Shown here piece after piece: positions 1-7,978 of a stretch of 37,711 nt of DNA (positions are counted from its first letter, which is position 1; every line of letters starts with the position of its first letter). The stretch is taken from the NCBI GenBank assembly GCA_002294185.1, contig DBFD01000001.1, positions 1 to 37,711 on the forward strand, read 5' to 3'. The notes beneath the pieces were generated by a model, which ran no database searches, had not been told where the DNA came from, and worked only from the letters and a program-made list of their open reading frames with translations. Source of the stretch: Paracoccus sp. UBA889 (lineage in GTDB: Bacteria; Pseudomonadota; Alphaproteobacteria; Rhodobacterales; Rhodobacteraceae). The translations under genes and the position numbers were made by a program.

Positions 1-1002
1 ATCCTCGGCCCCCATCTCGCGGCCAGCATCGGCGATGACCCTGGCCTCTCCGGCGATCTCGCGCGCGACCGCGACGGCGAAATCGGTCTCGCGCGGATCG
101 TTCACCGTGGCCGGATAGCCCTGCTGATAGTCCAGCGTCACCGAAACGTCATAGGCCGCGCCCTGACCATCGCAGATCTGCGCCATACGGCGGCGCACCA
201 TGTCGCGGACATGCGGCTCGAAGCTGCGCACGGTTCCGCAGATCCAGGCGCCGTCGGGCACGACGTTATCCGCGCTGCCGGTATGAATCTGCGTCACCGA
301 CAGCGCCAGGTCGTCCAGCGCGTAATGGTTGCGGCTTGAAATCGTCTGGATCGCGCTGACGATGGCCACAGCCGCGACGACCGGATCGGCGGTCAGATGC
401 GGCATCGCACCATGGCCGCCCTGTCCCTTCACATGGATGTCGAAGCGGTCCACCGCGGCCATGATCGGGCCCGGCGTGGTCTGGAAGCTGCCGGTTTCCT
501 GTCCGGGGCTGTTATGCATCGCAAAGACGCGGCTGATCCCGAAGCGATCCATCATGCCCTCGCGGACCATGGCGTCGCCGCCGCCGCCATCCTCTTCGGC
601 CGGCTGAAAGATCAGCGCCACCCGGCCGCCGAAATTGCGGGTCTCGGCCAGATATTTCGCCGCCCCCAGCAGCATCGTCGTATGGCCGTCATGGCCACAG
701 GCATGCATCCGCCCGGCGACCTGCGAGGCGTGGGGCAAGCCGGTCGTCTCATCCATCGGCAGCGCGTCCATGTCGGCGCGCAATCCGATGGTCGGCCCGT
801 CGCCCCGGCCTTCGATGATGGCCACGATGCCGCTCCGGCCGATGCCCTCGTGGATCTGGTCCACGCCGAATTCGCGCAGTCGCGCGGCCACGAAAGCGGC
901 GGTCATGTGGCAGTCGAAGCCCAGTTCGGGATGCTGATGAAGGTGGCGGCGCCACGCGGTCATCTGGTCTGCGAAATCGGCGATGCGGTTCAGCACGGGC
1001 AT
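1..1002 (-). CDS. M20 family amidohydrolase (hippurate hydrolase-like), 3' end cut by window edge
   Basis: Metal-dependent amidohydrolase of peptidase family M20D, which hydrolyses N-acyl amino acids or similar amides in the cytoplasm. The 334 visible codons start MPVLNRIADFADQM and contain the metal-binding segments LRADMDALP, MHACGHDGHTTMLLG and FQPAEEDGGGGDAM, the dimerisation-domain motif GGHGAMPH, and end in REMGAEDF, where the last metal-binding Glu of the family lies. About 50 C-terminal residues are missing beyond base 1. The start at 1002 is preceded by an AAAGG-type ribosome site. It is divergent from mazG, with 62 bp between the starts. The natural substrate cannot be told from sequence; hippurate, indole-3-acetyl-amino acids and N-acetyl amino acids are all possible in this family. 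Confidence 0.93.
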   Translation of the reverse strand, partial: MPVLNRIADFADQMTAWRRHLHQHPELGFDCHMTAAFVAARLREFGVDQIHEGIGRSGIVAIIEGRGDGPTIGLRADMDALPMDETTGLPHASQVAGRMHACGHDGHTTMLLGAAKYLAETRNFGGRVALIFQPAEEDGGGGDAMVREGMMDRFGISRVFAMHNSPGQETGSFQTTPGPIMAAVDRFDIHVKGQGGHGAMPHLTADPVVAAVAIVSAIQTISSRNHYALDDLALSVTQIHTGSADNVVPDGAWICGTVRSFEPHVRDMVRRRMAQICDGQGAAYDVSVTLDYQQGYPATVNDPRETDFAVAVAREIAGEARVIADAGREMGAED

Positions 1003-1064
1003 GTGGACTTGCGCCTTTCTCTGTGGCAGTCGGGGCATCTGCACCGCTCGGACCGGGAAAAGCA

Positions 1065-1907
1065 ATGGCCGATACCAGTTCCTCCTCGCGACGTCGCGAT
1101 CCCCAGGCCGAGATCCTGCGCCTGCTGCGGATCATGGCCGCGCTGCGCGATCCCGAAACCGGATGCCCCTGGGATATCCAGCAGGATTTCGCCTCGATCG
1201 CGCCCTATACGATCGAAGAGGCGCACGAGGTCGAGGATGCGATCCAGCGCGAGGCCTGGGACGAATTGCCGGGCGAACTGGGCGACCTGCTGCTGCAGGT
1301 CGTCTTTCACGCCCGGATGGCGGAAGAGGCGGGATTGTTCGATTTCGCCGATTGCGCGGCCGCCATCTCGGACAAGCTGGTGTTCCGCCATCCGCATGTC
1401 TTCGGCGACGAATCCCGCGACAAGTCGGCCGAACAGCAGGTCCAGGACTGGGAGGCGATCAAGGCCGCCGAGCGGGCCGGCAAGGCCGAAGGCGGGACGC
1501 TGGACGGCGTAGCCCTGGGGTTGCCGGCGCTGACCCGCGCGATCAAGTTGCAGAACCGGGCCGCGCGGGTGGGTTTCGACTGGCCCGGTCCGGGCGACGT
1601 TCTGGCCAAGATCGCCGAGGAGACCGCCGAACTGGTCGAGGCGCAAGAGTTGTCGGACCCGGGGGCGATGGAGGAAGAATTCGGCGATCTTCTGTTCGTC
1701 ATGGCCAATCTGGCGCGGCATCTGAAGATCGACCCCGAACGGACCCTGCGCCGCGCCAATGCGAAATTCACCCGCCGTTTCCGCGCCATCGAGGCCGCCC
1801 TGGCCGCCGAGGGCCGCCGCCCCGAGGACAGCGATCTGGCCGAGATGGACCGGCTCTGGAACCGCGCCAAGCTTGCCGAGAAGTCTGGCCGCGTGATTGG
1901 CGGCTGA
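1065..1907 (+). CDS. mazG: Nucleoside triphosphate pyrophosphohydrolase MazG
   Basis: Hydrolyses (d)NTPs to the monophosphate and pyrophosphate, as house-cleaning of abnormal nucleotides and modulation of stress signalling. The 280-residue protein has the two tandem MazG domains of the long form: EEAHEVEDAI (51-60) with ELGDLLLQ (71-78), and EETAELVEAQ (185-194) with EEEFGDLLF (203-211). These are the acidic Mg-binding pairs ExxE...ExxD. The segment KLVFRHPHVFGD (104-115) is also typical of MazG. I chose the ATG at 1065; a GTG at 1023 in the same frame would add 14 residues lacking family similarity. No strong ribosome site precedes either start. It stands alone, divergent from the amidohydrolase and convergent with the sugar kinase. 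Confidence 0.95.
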   Translation: MADTSSSSRRRDPQAEILRLLRIMAALRDPETGCPWDIQQDFASIAPYTIEEAHEVEDAIQREAWDELPGELGDLLLQVVFHARMAEEAGLFDFADCAAAISDKLVFRHPHVFGDESRDKSAEQQVQDWEAIKAAERAGKAEGGTLDGVALGLPALTRAIKLQNRAARVGFDWPGPGDVLAKIAEETAELVEAQELSDPGAMEEEFGDLLFVMANLARHLKIDPERTLRRANAKFTRRFRAIEAALAAEGRRPEDSDLAEMDRLWNRAKLAEKSGRVIGG

Positions 1908-2055
1908 TCTTTTCGCGATCGGCTCTGCCGCCGCGCGAAGATGGGGAACGGCGGGAACGGGGATCGCCCGAAAGCCGTCAGATGAAAATGCGCGACGCGC
2001 CGCTTCTGCCCTTGGCGGAAACGGCGCGTGAGCCGTCGGGCATCGCAAGCCCCGG

Positions 2056-2982
2056 CTAGGGGTAGGTGACCTCGGCAGGCATTTCATGTGCCCAGGGCGG
2101 ATTCGCGCCGGCGCGCGAGACGGTGATCGCGGCGGCCTGCGCGCCAAGGCTCAGCGCGCCGCGGATCTGGCCGGGGCCGATCGATGCCAGGCCCTGCTTC
2201 GTCAGCACACCCTGGCGGCGCAGGCTGGCCAGAACGCCCGCGTTGAAAGTGTCGCCCGCGCCGATCGTGTCGGCGACATTGGTGCGCACGGCCGGGGCAC
2301 TGACGGTCTCGCCGGCCCAGAAAGCGCGCGCCCCCGAAGCGCCGCCGGTTTGCAGCACGATGCCGGTTCCGCCTCGCAGAACCTCGCGCGCGGCATCTTC
2401 GGACGAAAGGCCGGGATGAAGCCATTCCAGATCATCCGAGGACAATTTCACGATATCGGCGAGGGGCAGCAGGCGGGACAGGCGATCGCGAAAGGCAGCC
2501 GCATCCTGGATGAAGAACGGGCGGATATTCGGGTCGATCATCACCGGCAGATCGTGGTGATTGGCCGCCACCAGCGCCTCGATCGCGGCGCCGCAGGGAT
2601 CGGGAACAAGGCTGATCCCGCCCACGAAGATCGCCTCGATATCGGCGGGCAGGGCGGGAATGTCTTCGGGCGCCAGCATCCGGCCGGCGGAACCCTCGTC
2701 GTAGAAGGCGTAATGCGCATCGCCGCCGATCAGCGTGACCAGCGCCAGCGTCGTCAGCCGGTCGGTGCGCGGGCACAGATCGACATTGACCCCGGCCTCC
2801 AGCAGCGGACGCAGCAGCACCTCGCCGAAGGGATCGCGGCTGATCGGCCACAGATAGGCGGTGGGTTCACCCAGACGGCCAAGCGCGACCGTGGTGTTAT
2901 AGACCGCCCCGCCCGCCAGCGGGCGGAAATTGCCGTTCTCGGGCACCATGTCGATCAGCGATTCGCCCGCGCACAGGATCAT
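2056..2982 (-). CDS. PfkB-family carbohydrate kinase (fructokinase-like)
   Basis: Ribokinase/PfkB-family sugar kinase, ATP-dependent and cytoplasmic. The 308-residue product begins MILCAGESLIDMVP and has the substrate-side GGAVYNTTVALGRLG segment (residues 24-38) and the family signature DTIGAGDTFNAG, with the anion hole and catalytic Asp244. I chose the ATG at 2982 because GAGGGG lies just upstream; a TTG at 3012 would add 10 residues. The order of motifs and the start ILCAGE.LIDM resemble fructokinases of Rhodobacterales, but 2-keto-3-deoxygluconate or other sugars are possible. The zinc-ribbon gene lies upstream on the same strand 51 bp away, so the kinase may be read from the telA operon, although no functional tie is evident. 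It converges with mazG across 148 bp with no clear terminator. Confidence 0.9.
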   Translation of the reverse strand: MILCAGESLIDMVPENGNFRPLAGGAVYNTTVALGRLGEPTAYLWPISRDPFGEVLLRPLLEAGVNVDLCPRTDRLTTLALVTLIGGDAHYAFYDEGSAGRMLAPEDIPALPADIEAIFVGGISLVPDPCGAAIEALVAANHHDLPVMIDPNIRPFFIQDAAAFRDRLSRLLPLADIVKLSSDDLEWLHPGLSSEDAAREVLRGGTGIVLQTGGASGARAFWAGETVSAPAVRTNVADTIGAGDTFNAGVLASLRRQGVLTKQGLASIGPGQIRGALSLGAQAAAITVSRAGANPPWAHEMPAEVTYP

Positions 2983-3033
2983 TCCAGCCCCCTCACCATC
3001 CCGGTATGACAATCCGTCCGCACCCCGGCCGAA

Positions 3034-4245
3034 CTACACATAACCGCCTGCCTGACCGAGATACAGGAAAACCGCCAGAGCAACCAGAGCGGCAAGAATC
3101 GCGGCCGCGATCTTCCAGACCGACCAGGGCCGCTGACCCATCACCCGCCCGGACTGGCCGTTGACCACGAAGCGGAAGCTGCGGCCGTTATAGCGATAGG
3201 CGGCGGCCCAGACCGGCAGCAGGATATGCTTGAAGGTCTCGGCCGCGTAATCGGTCTGGATCCGGTCGACGCGCTGTTCATCGCCACCGATATCGCGGCG
3301 GGCGTCGTTCAGGATGACCCCTGCCATGTCCTGGCGCGCGATGGCATGGCCGTCCGCCAGCGGGATCGTATAGCCCTCGGCCTCGAAACCGGCCAGATAT
3401 TCGGGGCTGTAGGGACGCAGATGCGACAGATCCCAGGGCGTCATCCCGTCCGAGAAACGGCGCGGAAGCGAGGCGGAGGCCAGCACCAGAACATCGTTGA
3501 AGCGCCGCGTCACGCGGCCCCCAACCGGGCGCCAGCGGATGCGGCGGACCTGACGGGGCACGCGCTGCTGGCGGCCGTCAATCTCTTGAGTGACATGGAT
3601 CGTTTCGTAATAGGCGTCGCCGCGCTGGCCGGAATAGGCCGAAACGGTATCGGCGTCGAATGTCCAGAAGGGCTGATAGACGCCCCGCATCCGGCGACCG
3701 CGCCGGGCATAGGCGGTCAGACCGGAGGGCGCGAACCACAGCCCGCCCAGCCAGTCCTCCATCGCCTTGCGCGCCTGTGTCTCGGTCAGCGCGAAGGGCA
3801 GGACGCCCTGCGGCTTGATCCTGCGGCTGGTGCCGGTATCGGTGACCACCGGCGTGGCGCAGAAGGGGCAGACGGCGGCATGGCTGTCGCCCGAGATCTC
3901 GAACCGGGCGCCGCAATTGGGACAGGACAGGGTGCGCACGTCTTGCGCGATGGCGGAATCCGCGTCCAGTCGCAGACCCCGATCCAGCGGCACTTCCTGA
4001 AGATCGGGGGATTTGTGCGCCGCGTCCCATTGCAGCGCGCGGCCGGTTTCGGGATTGGCGAGGATCGCGGCCTCGGCCTCGGCCCCGCCTTTCGACTGGC
4101 GCGCCGGCGCGCGCGCGGCGCCGCCACCGATGCGCTGTTCGTAGCCGCAATAATCGCAGACAAGCACCTGCTGTCCGGGACGGAATCGCAGGCTGGCGCC
4201 GCAATTTTCGCAGGGATAGCGATATTCGGTCTGCGGGGTCGGCAT
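3034..4245 (-). CDS. Double zinc-ribbon protein with C-terminal membrane anchor (YdjG-like)
   Basis: 403-residue protein of unknown function, often labelled as a primosomal-protein N'-like zinc ribbon. It has two treble-CxxC zinc ribbons: CENCGASLRFRPG...CDYCG near the N-terminus (about 13-34) and LSCPNCGARFEI...CPFCATPV (about 107-132). A long mixed beta region follows, then a single transmembrane helix (AAAILAALVALAVFLYLG) close to the C-terminus, so most of the protein is cytosolic and membrane-tethered. It is the last gene of the telA operon, 11 bp behind the SPFH gene. In Bacillus subtilis, ydjG (zinc ribbon plus membrane helix) and ydjI (SPFH) sit next to a PspA homologue; the pairing here is the same kind, which supports an envelope-stress or membrane scaffold role. 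That role is inference. Confidence 0.85.
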   Translation of the reverse strand: MPTPQTEYRYPCENCGASLRFRPGQQVLVCDYCGYEQRIGGGAARAPARQSKGGAEAEAAILANPETGRALQWDAAHKSPDLQEVPLDRGLRLDADSAIAQDVRTLSCPNCGARFEISGDSHAAVCPFCATPVVTDTGTSRRIKPQGVLPFALTETQARKAMEDWLGGLWFAPSGLTAYARRGRRMRGVYQPFWTFDADTVSAYSGQRGDAYYETIHVTQEIDGRQQRVPRQVRRIRWRPVGGRVTRRFNDVLVLASASLPRRFSDGMTPWDLSHLRPYSPEYLAGFEAEGYTIPLADGHAIARQDMAGVILNDARRDIGGDEQRVDRIQTDYAAETFKHILLPVWAAAYRYNGRSFRFVVNGQSGRVMGQRPWSVWKIAAAILAALVALAVFLYLGQAGGYV

Positions 4246-4256
4246 CGGCGCCCGGA

Positions 4257-5381
4257 TCAGCCCGGCAACGGCGGCGGCATCATGGTAAAGAGCTGTGCCA
4301 GTTCAGGCACCTCGTCGGCGGGCAGCCAGCCGTCCTGACCGGGCGTCCAGACCAGCGTGTCGCGGCCGAACCGGCCTTCCGAGACCAGCCGGCCCAGATG
4401 GCCGCGCCCATAGGGGCCCTGCGCCTGCCCGCCCTCGGCGATGTGCCAGACCGTTTCGACCTGCCTGTCGGGCAGGGGCGGCGGCACGGCGGCGGCGGCG
4501 GGTTGCGGCGCGGGCTGCGGCTGCGGCCCCCAAGGGCCGGGCCGGGCCATGCCCATGCCCATCGCGGCCCCCATCGCCGCGCCCATTCCCGCCCCCGCGC
4601 CGCCCGGATTGCGGCTGGCGTTCAGCATCGCCTCGGAGGCCGCATATTGGCCGAACCGGTCCAGATCGCCGATGATCCCCATCGAGGTGCGCTTGTCCAG
4701 CATCGCTTCGACCGCCTCGGGCAGGCTGATATTCTCGATGTAGAATTCCGGGATCGACAGGCCGTAGGCGGTGATCACCGGTTCGATCGCGCGGGCAACC
4801 ATCTTGCCCAACTGGCCGGTATTGGCCGCCAGATCCAGCACCGGGATCCCTGATCCCGCGATCATGCGCGAAAACTCCTGCGCGATCACGTTGCGGATCT
4901 GAAAGCTGATCTCGTCACGGGTGAATTCGCCGTCCGTGCCGACGATTTCGGACATGAAGCGCGCAGGCTGGGTCACGCGCATGGAATAGGTGCCGAAGGC
5001 GCGCAGCCGGACCGGGCCGAATTCCGGGTCGCGGGCGATGACCGGGTTCCGTGTGCCCCATTTCAGATCGTTGAAGCGGGTCGTGTTGACGAAATAGATC
5101 TCGGACTTGAAGGGGCTGCGGAAGCCATGGTCCCAGTGCTGAAGCCGCGTCAGCACCGGCATGTTGTTGGTTTCCAGCAGATAAAGCCCGGGTCCGAAGA
5201 CATCCGCAAGCTGGCCTTCATGCACGAAGACGGCGGACTGCCCCTCGCGGACGGTCAGCTTCGCGCCGTATTTGATCGCCTTGCCGACGGTCGGAAAGCG
5301 ATAGACCATGGTGTCGCGGCTGTCGTCGGTCCATTCGATGATCTCAATGAATTCGCCGCCGAGGATGTCGAAAAGCGCCAT
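4257..5381 (-). CDS. SPFH-domain protein with C-terminal GYF_2 domain (YdjI-like)
   Basis: 374-residue SPFH/virion-core-like protein. The N-terminal two thirds read as an SPFH fold (GKAIKYGAKLTVREGQSAVFVHEGQ, then LRAFGTYSMRVTQPARFM and SEIVGTDGEFTRDEI). An Ala/Gly/Met/Pro-rich linker (roughly 255-310) leads to a GYF_2-type domain (WHIAEGGQAQGPYGRG ... WTPGQDGWLPADE), a presumed peptide-binding module. No signal peptide or membrane helix is visible, so it is probably a peripheral scaffold recruited to the membrane by its partner. ATG codons lie at 5384 and 5381 behind AGGAGG; the second has the better spacing (6 nt). It is the third gene of the telA operon, 79 bp after the DUF2927 lipoprotein and 11 bp before the zinc-ribbon gene. 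Confidence 0.88.
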   Translation of the reverse strand: MALFDILGGEFIEIIEWTDDSRDTMVYRFPTVGKAIKYGAKLTVREGQSAVFVHEGQLADVFGPGLYLLETNNMPVLTRLQHWDHGFRSPFKSEIYFVNTTRFNDLKWGTRNPVIARDPEFGPVRLRAFGTYSMRVTQPARFMSEIVGTDGEFTRDEISFQIRNVIAQEFSRMIAGSGIPVLDLAANTGQLGKMVARAIEPVITAYGLSIPEFYIENISLPEAVEAMLDKRTSMGIIGDLDRFGQYAASEAMLNASRNPGGAGAGMGAAMGAAMGMGMARPGPWGPQPQPAPQPAAAAVPPPLPDRQVETVWHIAEGGQAQGPYGRGHLGRLVSEGRFGRDTLVWTPGQDGWLPADEVPELAQLFTMMPPPLPG

Positions 5382-5460
5382 CATATGCCTCCTGGCGGCG
5401 CTGCGCCGCTGTCAATCATGGGCCAAAGCGCCTGTTCCGCGCAAGCGCGGCACCGCCCTG

Positions 5461-6501
5461 TCAGGCGCTTTCGCCAAGCAATTCACCGGCGATCCGGCGG
5501 ACGATGGGGGCGGCTTCGGCCTCGGTCATGCCGGGCCTGAGCCGGCGGTCATAGAGAATCTGCAACAGCAATTCGTCGTGTCGGGTCAGCAGCGCGAATT
5601 CCTCGTCGTCGTTGAAGATCGAGGGCCGCGCATCGGGGCTGTCATTGGACAGGCCCATGCCCTGCGCCAGTTCCTCGTGGAGGCAGGAATCGCGCAGAAG
5701 CGGCGGCAATTCAGCGCGGATCAGCACAACGGCGCGGGAATAATCGGCGGCCGCGCCCTGGGCATAGGCGAAAGCGGTGCAGAAATTGTCGTCATCCAGA
5801 TTTTCGATGATCCGGATATCCCGTTCGGGAATGCCGGGCACCAGACGCGCCAGGCGCGGGCCGATGCGGCGACGCTCGTCGTCGCTGAGCACGAGGACGA
5901 TGAAATTGCCGCCGCTGGCCGTCAGCCGCACCGGATGGCCGCTGATACGGGACAGTCGCGCGGCATAGCGGCCGATCTCGGTGCGATACAGGCTGCGGGT
6001 CGCAGCATCGGCCGAGGCACCGAATTCGACCTGCATCGCCACCGGTTCCTGCCATCGCCGCAGCGGCGCGATGCGGGCGCTGGCCACCAGGTTGCCGCCA
6101 TCGCGGCTGTATTCGTCACGTAGCGCGATCGCAAGAAAATCGCGGGTCAGGCTTTCGGCGTCGATCGGCGCGTCTTGCGGGATGCGGTCGCGGCGCAGCC
6201 GGCCCTGGGACAGCAGCCGCGCCTCGGTCTCGGCGTAGGCCAGGCGCTGCTGCCGGCTGTTGCGGCCGCTGGTCTGGACGGCCTGACCCGCAGCCTCGTT
6301 CGCGGCGCGGTTCCGCTGGGCACGGGCCTTGCGCAGCCTTGCCTGATCGGCGCTTTCGGCGGCGTGATGAATGTTATCGGGCCTTGGCGGGGGCGGGGCC
6401 GGACCGATCGCCGGGCCCTTGGCGCAGGCGGCCAGGACCGCCAGCGCCACAAGGCCTGGCACGGGCCGCAGGCGCGGCAGGAGGCGGCCTGCATCAATCA
6501 T
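5461..6501 (-). CDS. DUF2927 domain lipoprotein
   Basis: 346-residue secreted lipoprotein of unknown function. It has a type II signal peptide with lipobox LAAC (Cys26), then a Pro-rich and charged linker, then the DUF2927 domain in the C-terminal 200 residues. The conserved core is CLHEELAQGMGLSNDSP (about 274-290) followed by RPSIFNDDEEFALL and YDRRLRPGM, a layout that recalls a metzincin zinc protease whose metal ligands have been replaced. Its ATG overlaps the telA stop (ATGA), so the two are translationally coupled. The lipoprotein should face the periplasm while TelA, the SPFH protein and the bulk of the zinc-ribbon protein are cytosolic, so the operon spans the inner membrane. Activity cannot be stated from sequence. 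Confidence 0.85.
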   Translation of the reverse strand: MIDAGRLLPRLRPVPGLVALAVLAACAKGPAIGPAPPPPRPDNIHHAAESADQARLRKARAQRNRAANEAAGQAVQTSGRNSRQQRLAYAETEARLLSQGRLRRDRIPQDAPIDAESLTRDFLAIALRDEYSRDGGNLVASARIAPLRRWQEPVAMQVEFGASADAATRSLYRTEIGRYAARLSRISGHPVRLTASGGNFIVLVLSDDERRRIGPRLARLVPGIPERDIRIIENLDDDNFCTAFAYAQGAAADYSRAVVLIRAELPPLLRDSCLHEELAQGMGLSNDSPDARPSIFNDDEEFALLTRHDELLLQILYDRRLRPGMTEAEAAPIVRRIAGELLGESA

Positions 6502-7691
6502 GACCTTGGGCTCCGGGCCGGGGGCGCGGTCTCGTCGGAGCGCCGTGCCGCGCTGGCCTGCGACAGGGCATCGCGCAATTCGCCCTCCATCCGGGTCAGA
6601 TCCTCTTCGGCGGCGGCCCGGCGGGCGCGGCCCTCGTCGGCGATGCGAAGACTGTCCTCGATGGTCGAGATCAGCTGGGCATTGGCGGTCTTGACCGCAT
6701 CAATGTCGAAGACGCCGCGCTCGGTCTCGGTCCGGATCGCCGCGTTGGCGCTGCGCAGGTTTTCGGCATTGCGGGTCAGCAGGTCGTTGGTCAGGTCGCT
6801 GGCTTCCTTGACCGCGCGGGCGGCCTCGGCGCTGCGCTGGATGGTAACGGCCTGGGCAAGCTGGGTTTCCCAAAGCGGCACCGTGTTCACCAGGGTCGAG
6901 TTGATCTTGGTGACCAGCGACTTGTCGTTTTCCTGCACCAGCCGGATCGAGGGCAGGGACTGCATCGTCACCTGGCGGGTCAGTTTCAGATCGTGGACGC
7001 GGCGTTCCAGATCGTCGCGGATCGCACGCAGATCGCGCAATTCCTGCGCCTCCATCACCTGATCGGCCTCGCCCGCCGCGTTCATCTCGGCATCTTTGGC
7101 CGGGATCACCCGGCTGTCCAGTTCGCGCAGCTTTTCTTCGCCGGCCGCGATATACAGCGCCAATTCGTCATAGAATTTCAGCGTCCGGTCATAAAGCAGG
7201 TCCAGCCCCTTGATGTCTTTCAGCAAACGCTGCTCGTGCCCTTCCAGGTCCGAGGTCACGCGGTCGATCTGGGTCTGGACGTTTTCGTAGTTGGCCACGA
7301 ATTTCGCGAAGGGCGCCGAACGGCCCAGCAGCTTTTCCCACCACGACCGGGACCGCCGCACATCCAGTTCCGAGGTCGAGAATCCACGGATCGTGGTCAC
7401 GATCTCGCGCAGGCTTTCCCCGGCCGGACCCACATCCTTGTTGCGCACATCCGACAGCATGTTCTGGCTGATTTCCTGAAGACCCGATTGCGCGGTGGTG
7501 CCAAAGCGCACGATGGAACCGGAATCGGTCAGATCGATCTCGTCCATGCGTTTGCGGATCTCGGCCGAGGTCTGCGCATCGGCCTGTTCGAGGCCGACGG
7601 GTTCGGCGCCGGGTTCGGGCAGCATGACCGAGGTCACGTCCTCGATATCCTTGCGGGCGGCCTCGGCGCGGCGGCGCGTGTCTTCGGTCAT
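6498..7691 (-). CDS. telA: TelA family toxic anion resistance protein
   Basis: 397-residue TelA (PF05816-type) protein. It is largely alpha-helical, with long stretches of heptad-like coiled coil from about residue 150 to the C-terminus and no signal peptide. Recognisable family segments are GRSAPFAKFVANYENVQTQID, LDLLYDRTLKFYDELALYI and VPLWETQLAQAVTIQRS. TelA was identified in Rhodobacter sphaeroides as one of the loci giving high-level tellurite resistance; its biochemical action is still unclear. An AAAGGA ribosome site lies 7 nt before the ATG and a sigma70-like promoter (TTGAAC, 16 nt, TATGCT) about 50 bp upstream. It is first in a four-gene operon; its stop codon overlaps the next ATG. 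Confidence 0.93.
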   Translation of the reverse strand: MTEDTRRRAEAARKDIEDVTSVMLPEPGAEPVGLEQADAQTSAEIRKRMDEIDLTDSGSIVRFGTTAQSGLQEISQNMLSDVRNKDVGPAGESLREIVTTIRGFSTSELDVRRSRSWWEKLLGRSAPFAKFVANYENVQTQIDRVTSDLEGHEQRLLKDIKGLDLLYDRTLKFYDELALYIAAGEEKLRELDSRVIPAKDAEMNAAGEADQVMEAQELRDLRAIRDDLERRVHDLKLTRQVTMQSLPSIRLVQENDKSLVTKINSTLVNTVPLWETQLAQAVTIQRSAEAARAVKEASDLTNDLLTRNAENLRSANAAIRTETERGVFDIDAVKTANAQLISTIEDSLRIADEGRARRAAAEEDLTRMEGELRDALSQASAARRSDETAPPARSPRS

Positions 7692-7739
7692 CGGCAGATC
7701 CTTTCGTGATGCTGCAGGCGGCGATGTCTGTTGCGGCGC

Positions 7740-7767
7740 AGCATACGGGCTTTGCGTCGCGGTTCAA
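7740..7767 (-). promoter_or_regulatory. Sigma70-like promoter of the telA operon
   Basis: On the minus strand TTGAAC (7767-7762) and TATGCT (7745-7740) are separated by 16 nt, giving a start near 7733 and a leader of about 40 nt before telA. The surrounding 287-bp gap (7692-7978), between the end of the fatty-acid gene cluster and telA, holds no other gene I can support. Confidence 0.55.
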
Positions 7768-7978
7768 CAAAGCAGGGGCGCGAAAGGTTCGCCGGATTCC
7801 GGGGTGCTGTTGCCTGGCGGACACAATCGCGCGCAGATCCGGCGCTGAACCTGCGCCGCGACCGCGTTCCCGGCCGTGTGGCGCCGCGGCGGCGTTTGCA
7901 GGACCGGGCCTTCGCCGGCGGAATTTCCATCGGATTCCGCGCCGCCGGTCCAGACCGGGGCCGGCGGCGCAGGGTGGT

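Noticed and set aside
1908-2055. Terminator between convergent mazG and the sugar kinase
   Set aside because: Only an interrupted GGCGGC/GCCGCC pairing overlapping the mazG stop; too weak to list.
7688-7930. Possible small gene before telA (80 codons, minus)
   Set aside because: Arg-rich, no ribosome site, no family similarity, and it covers the telA promoter.
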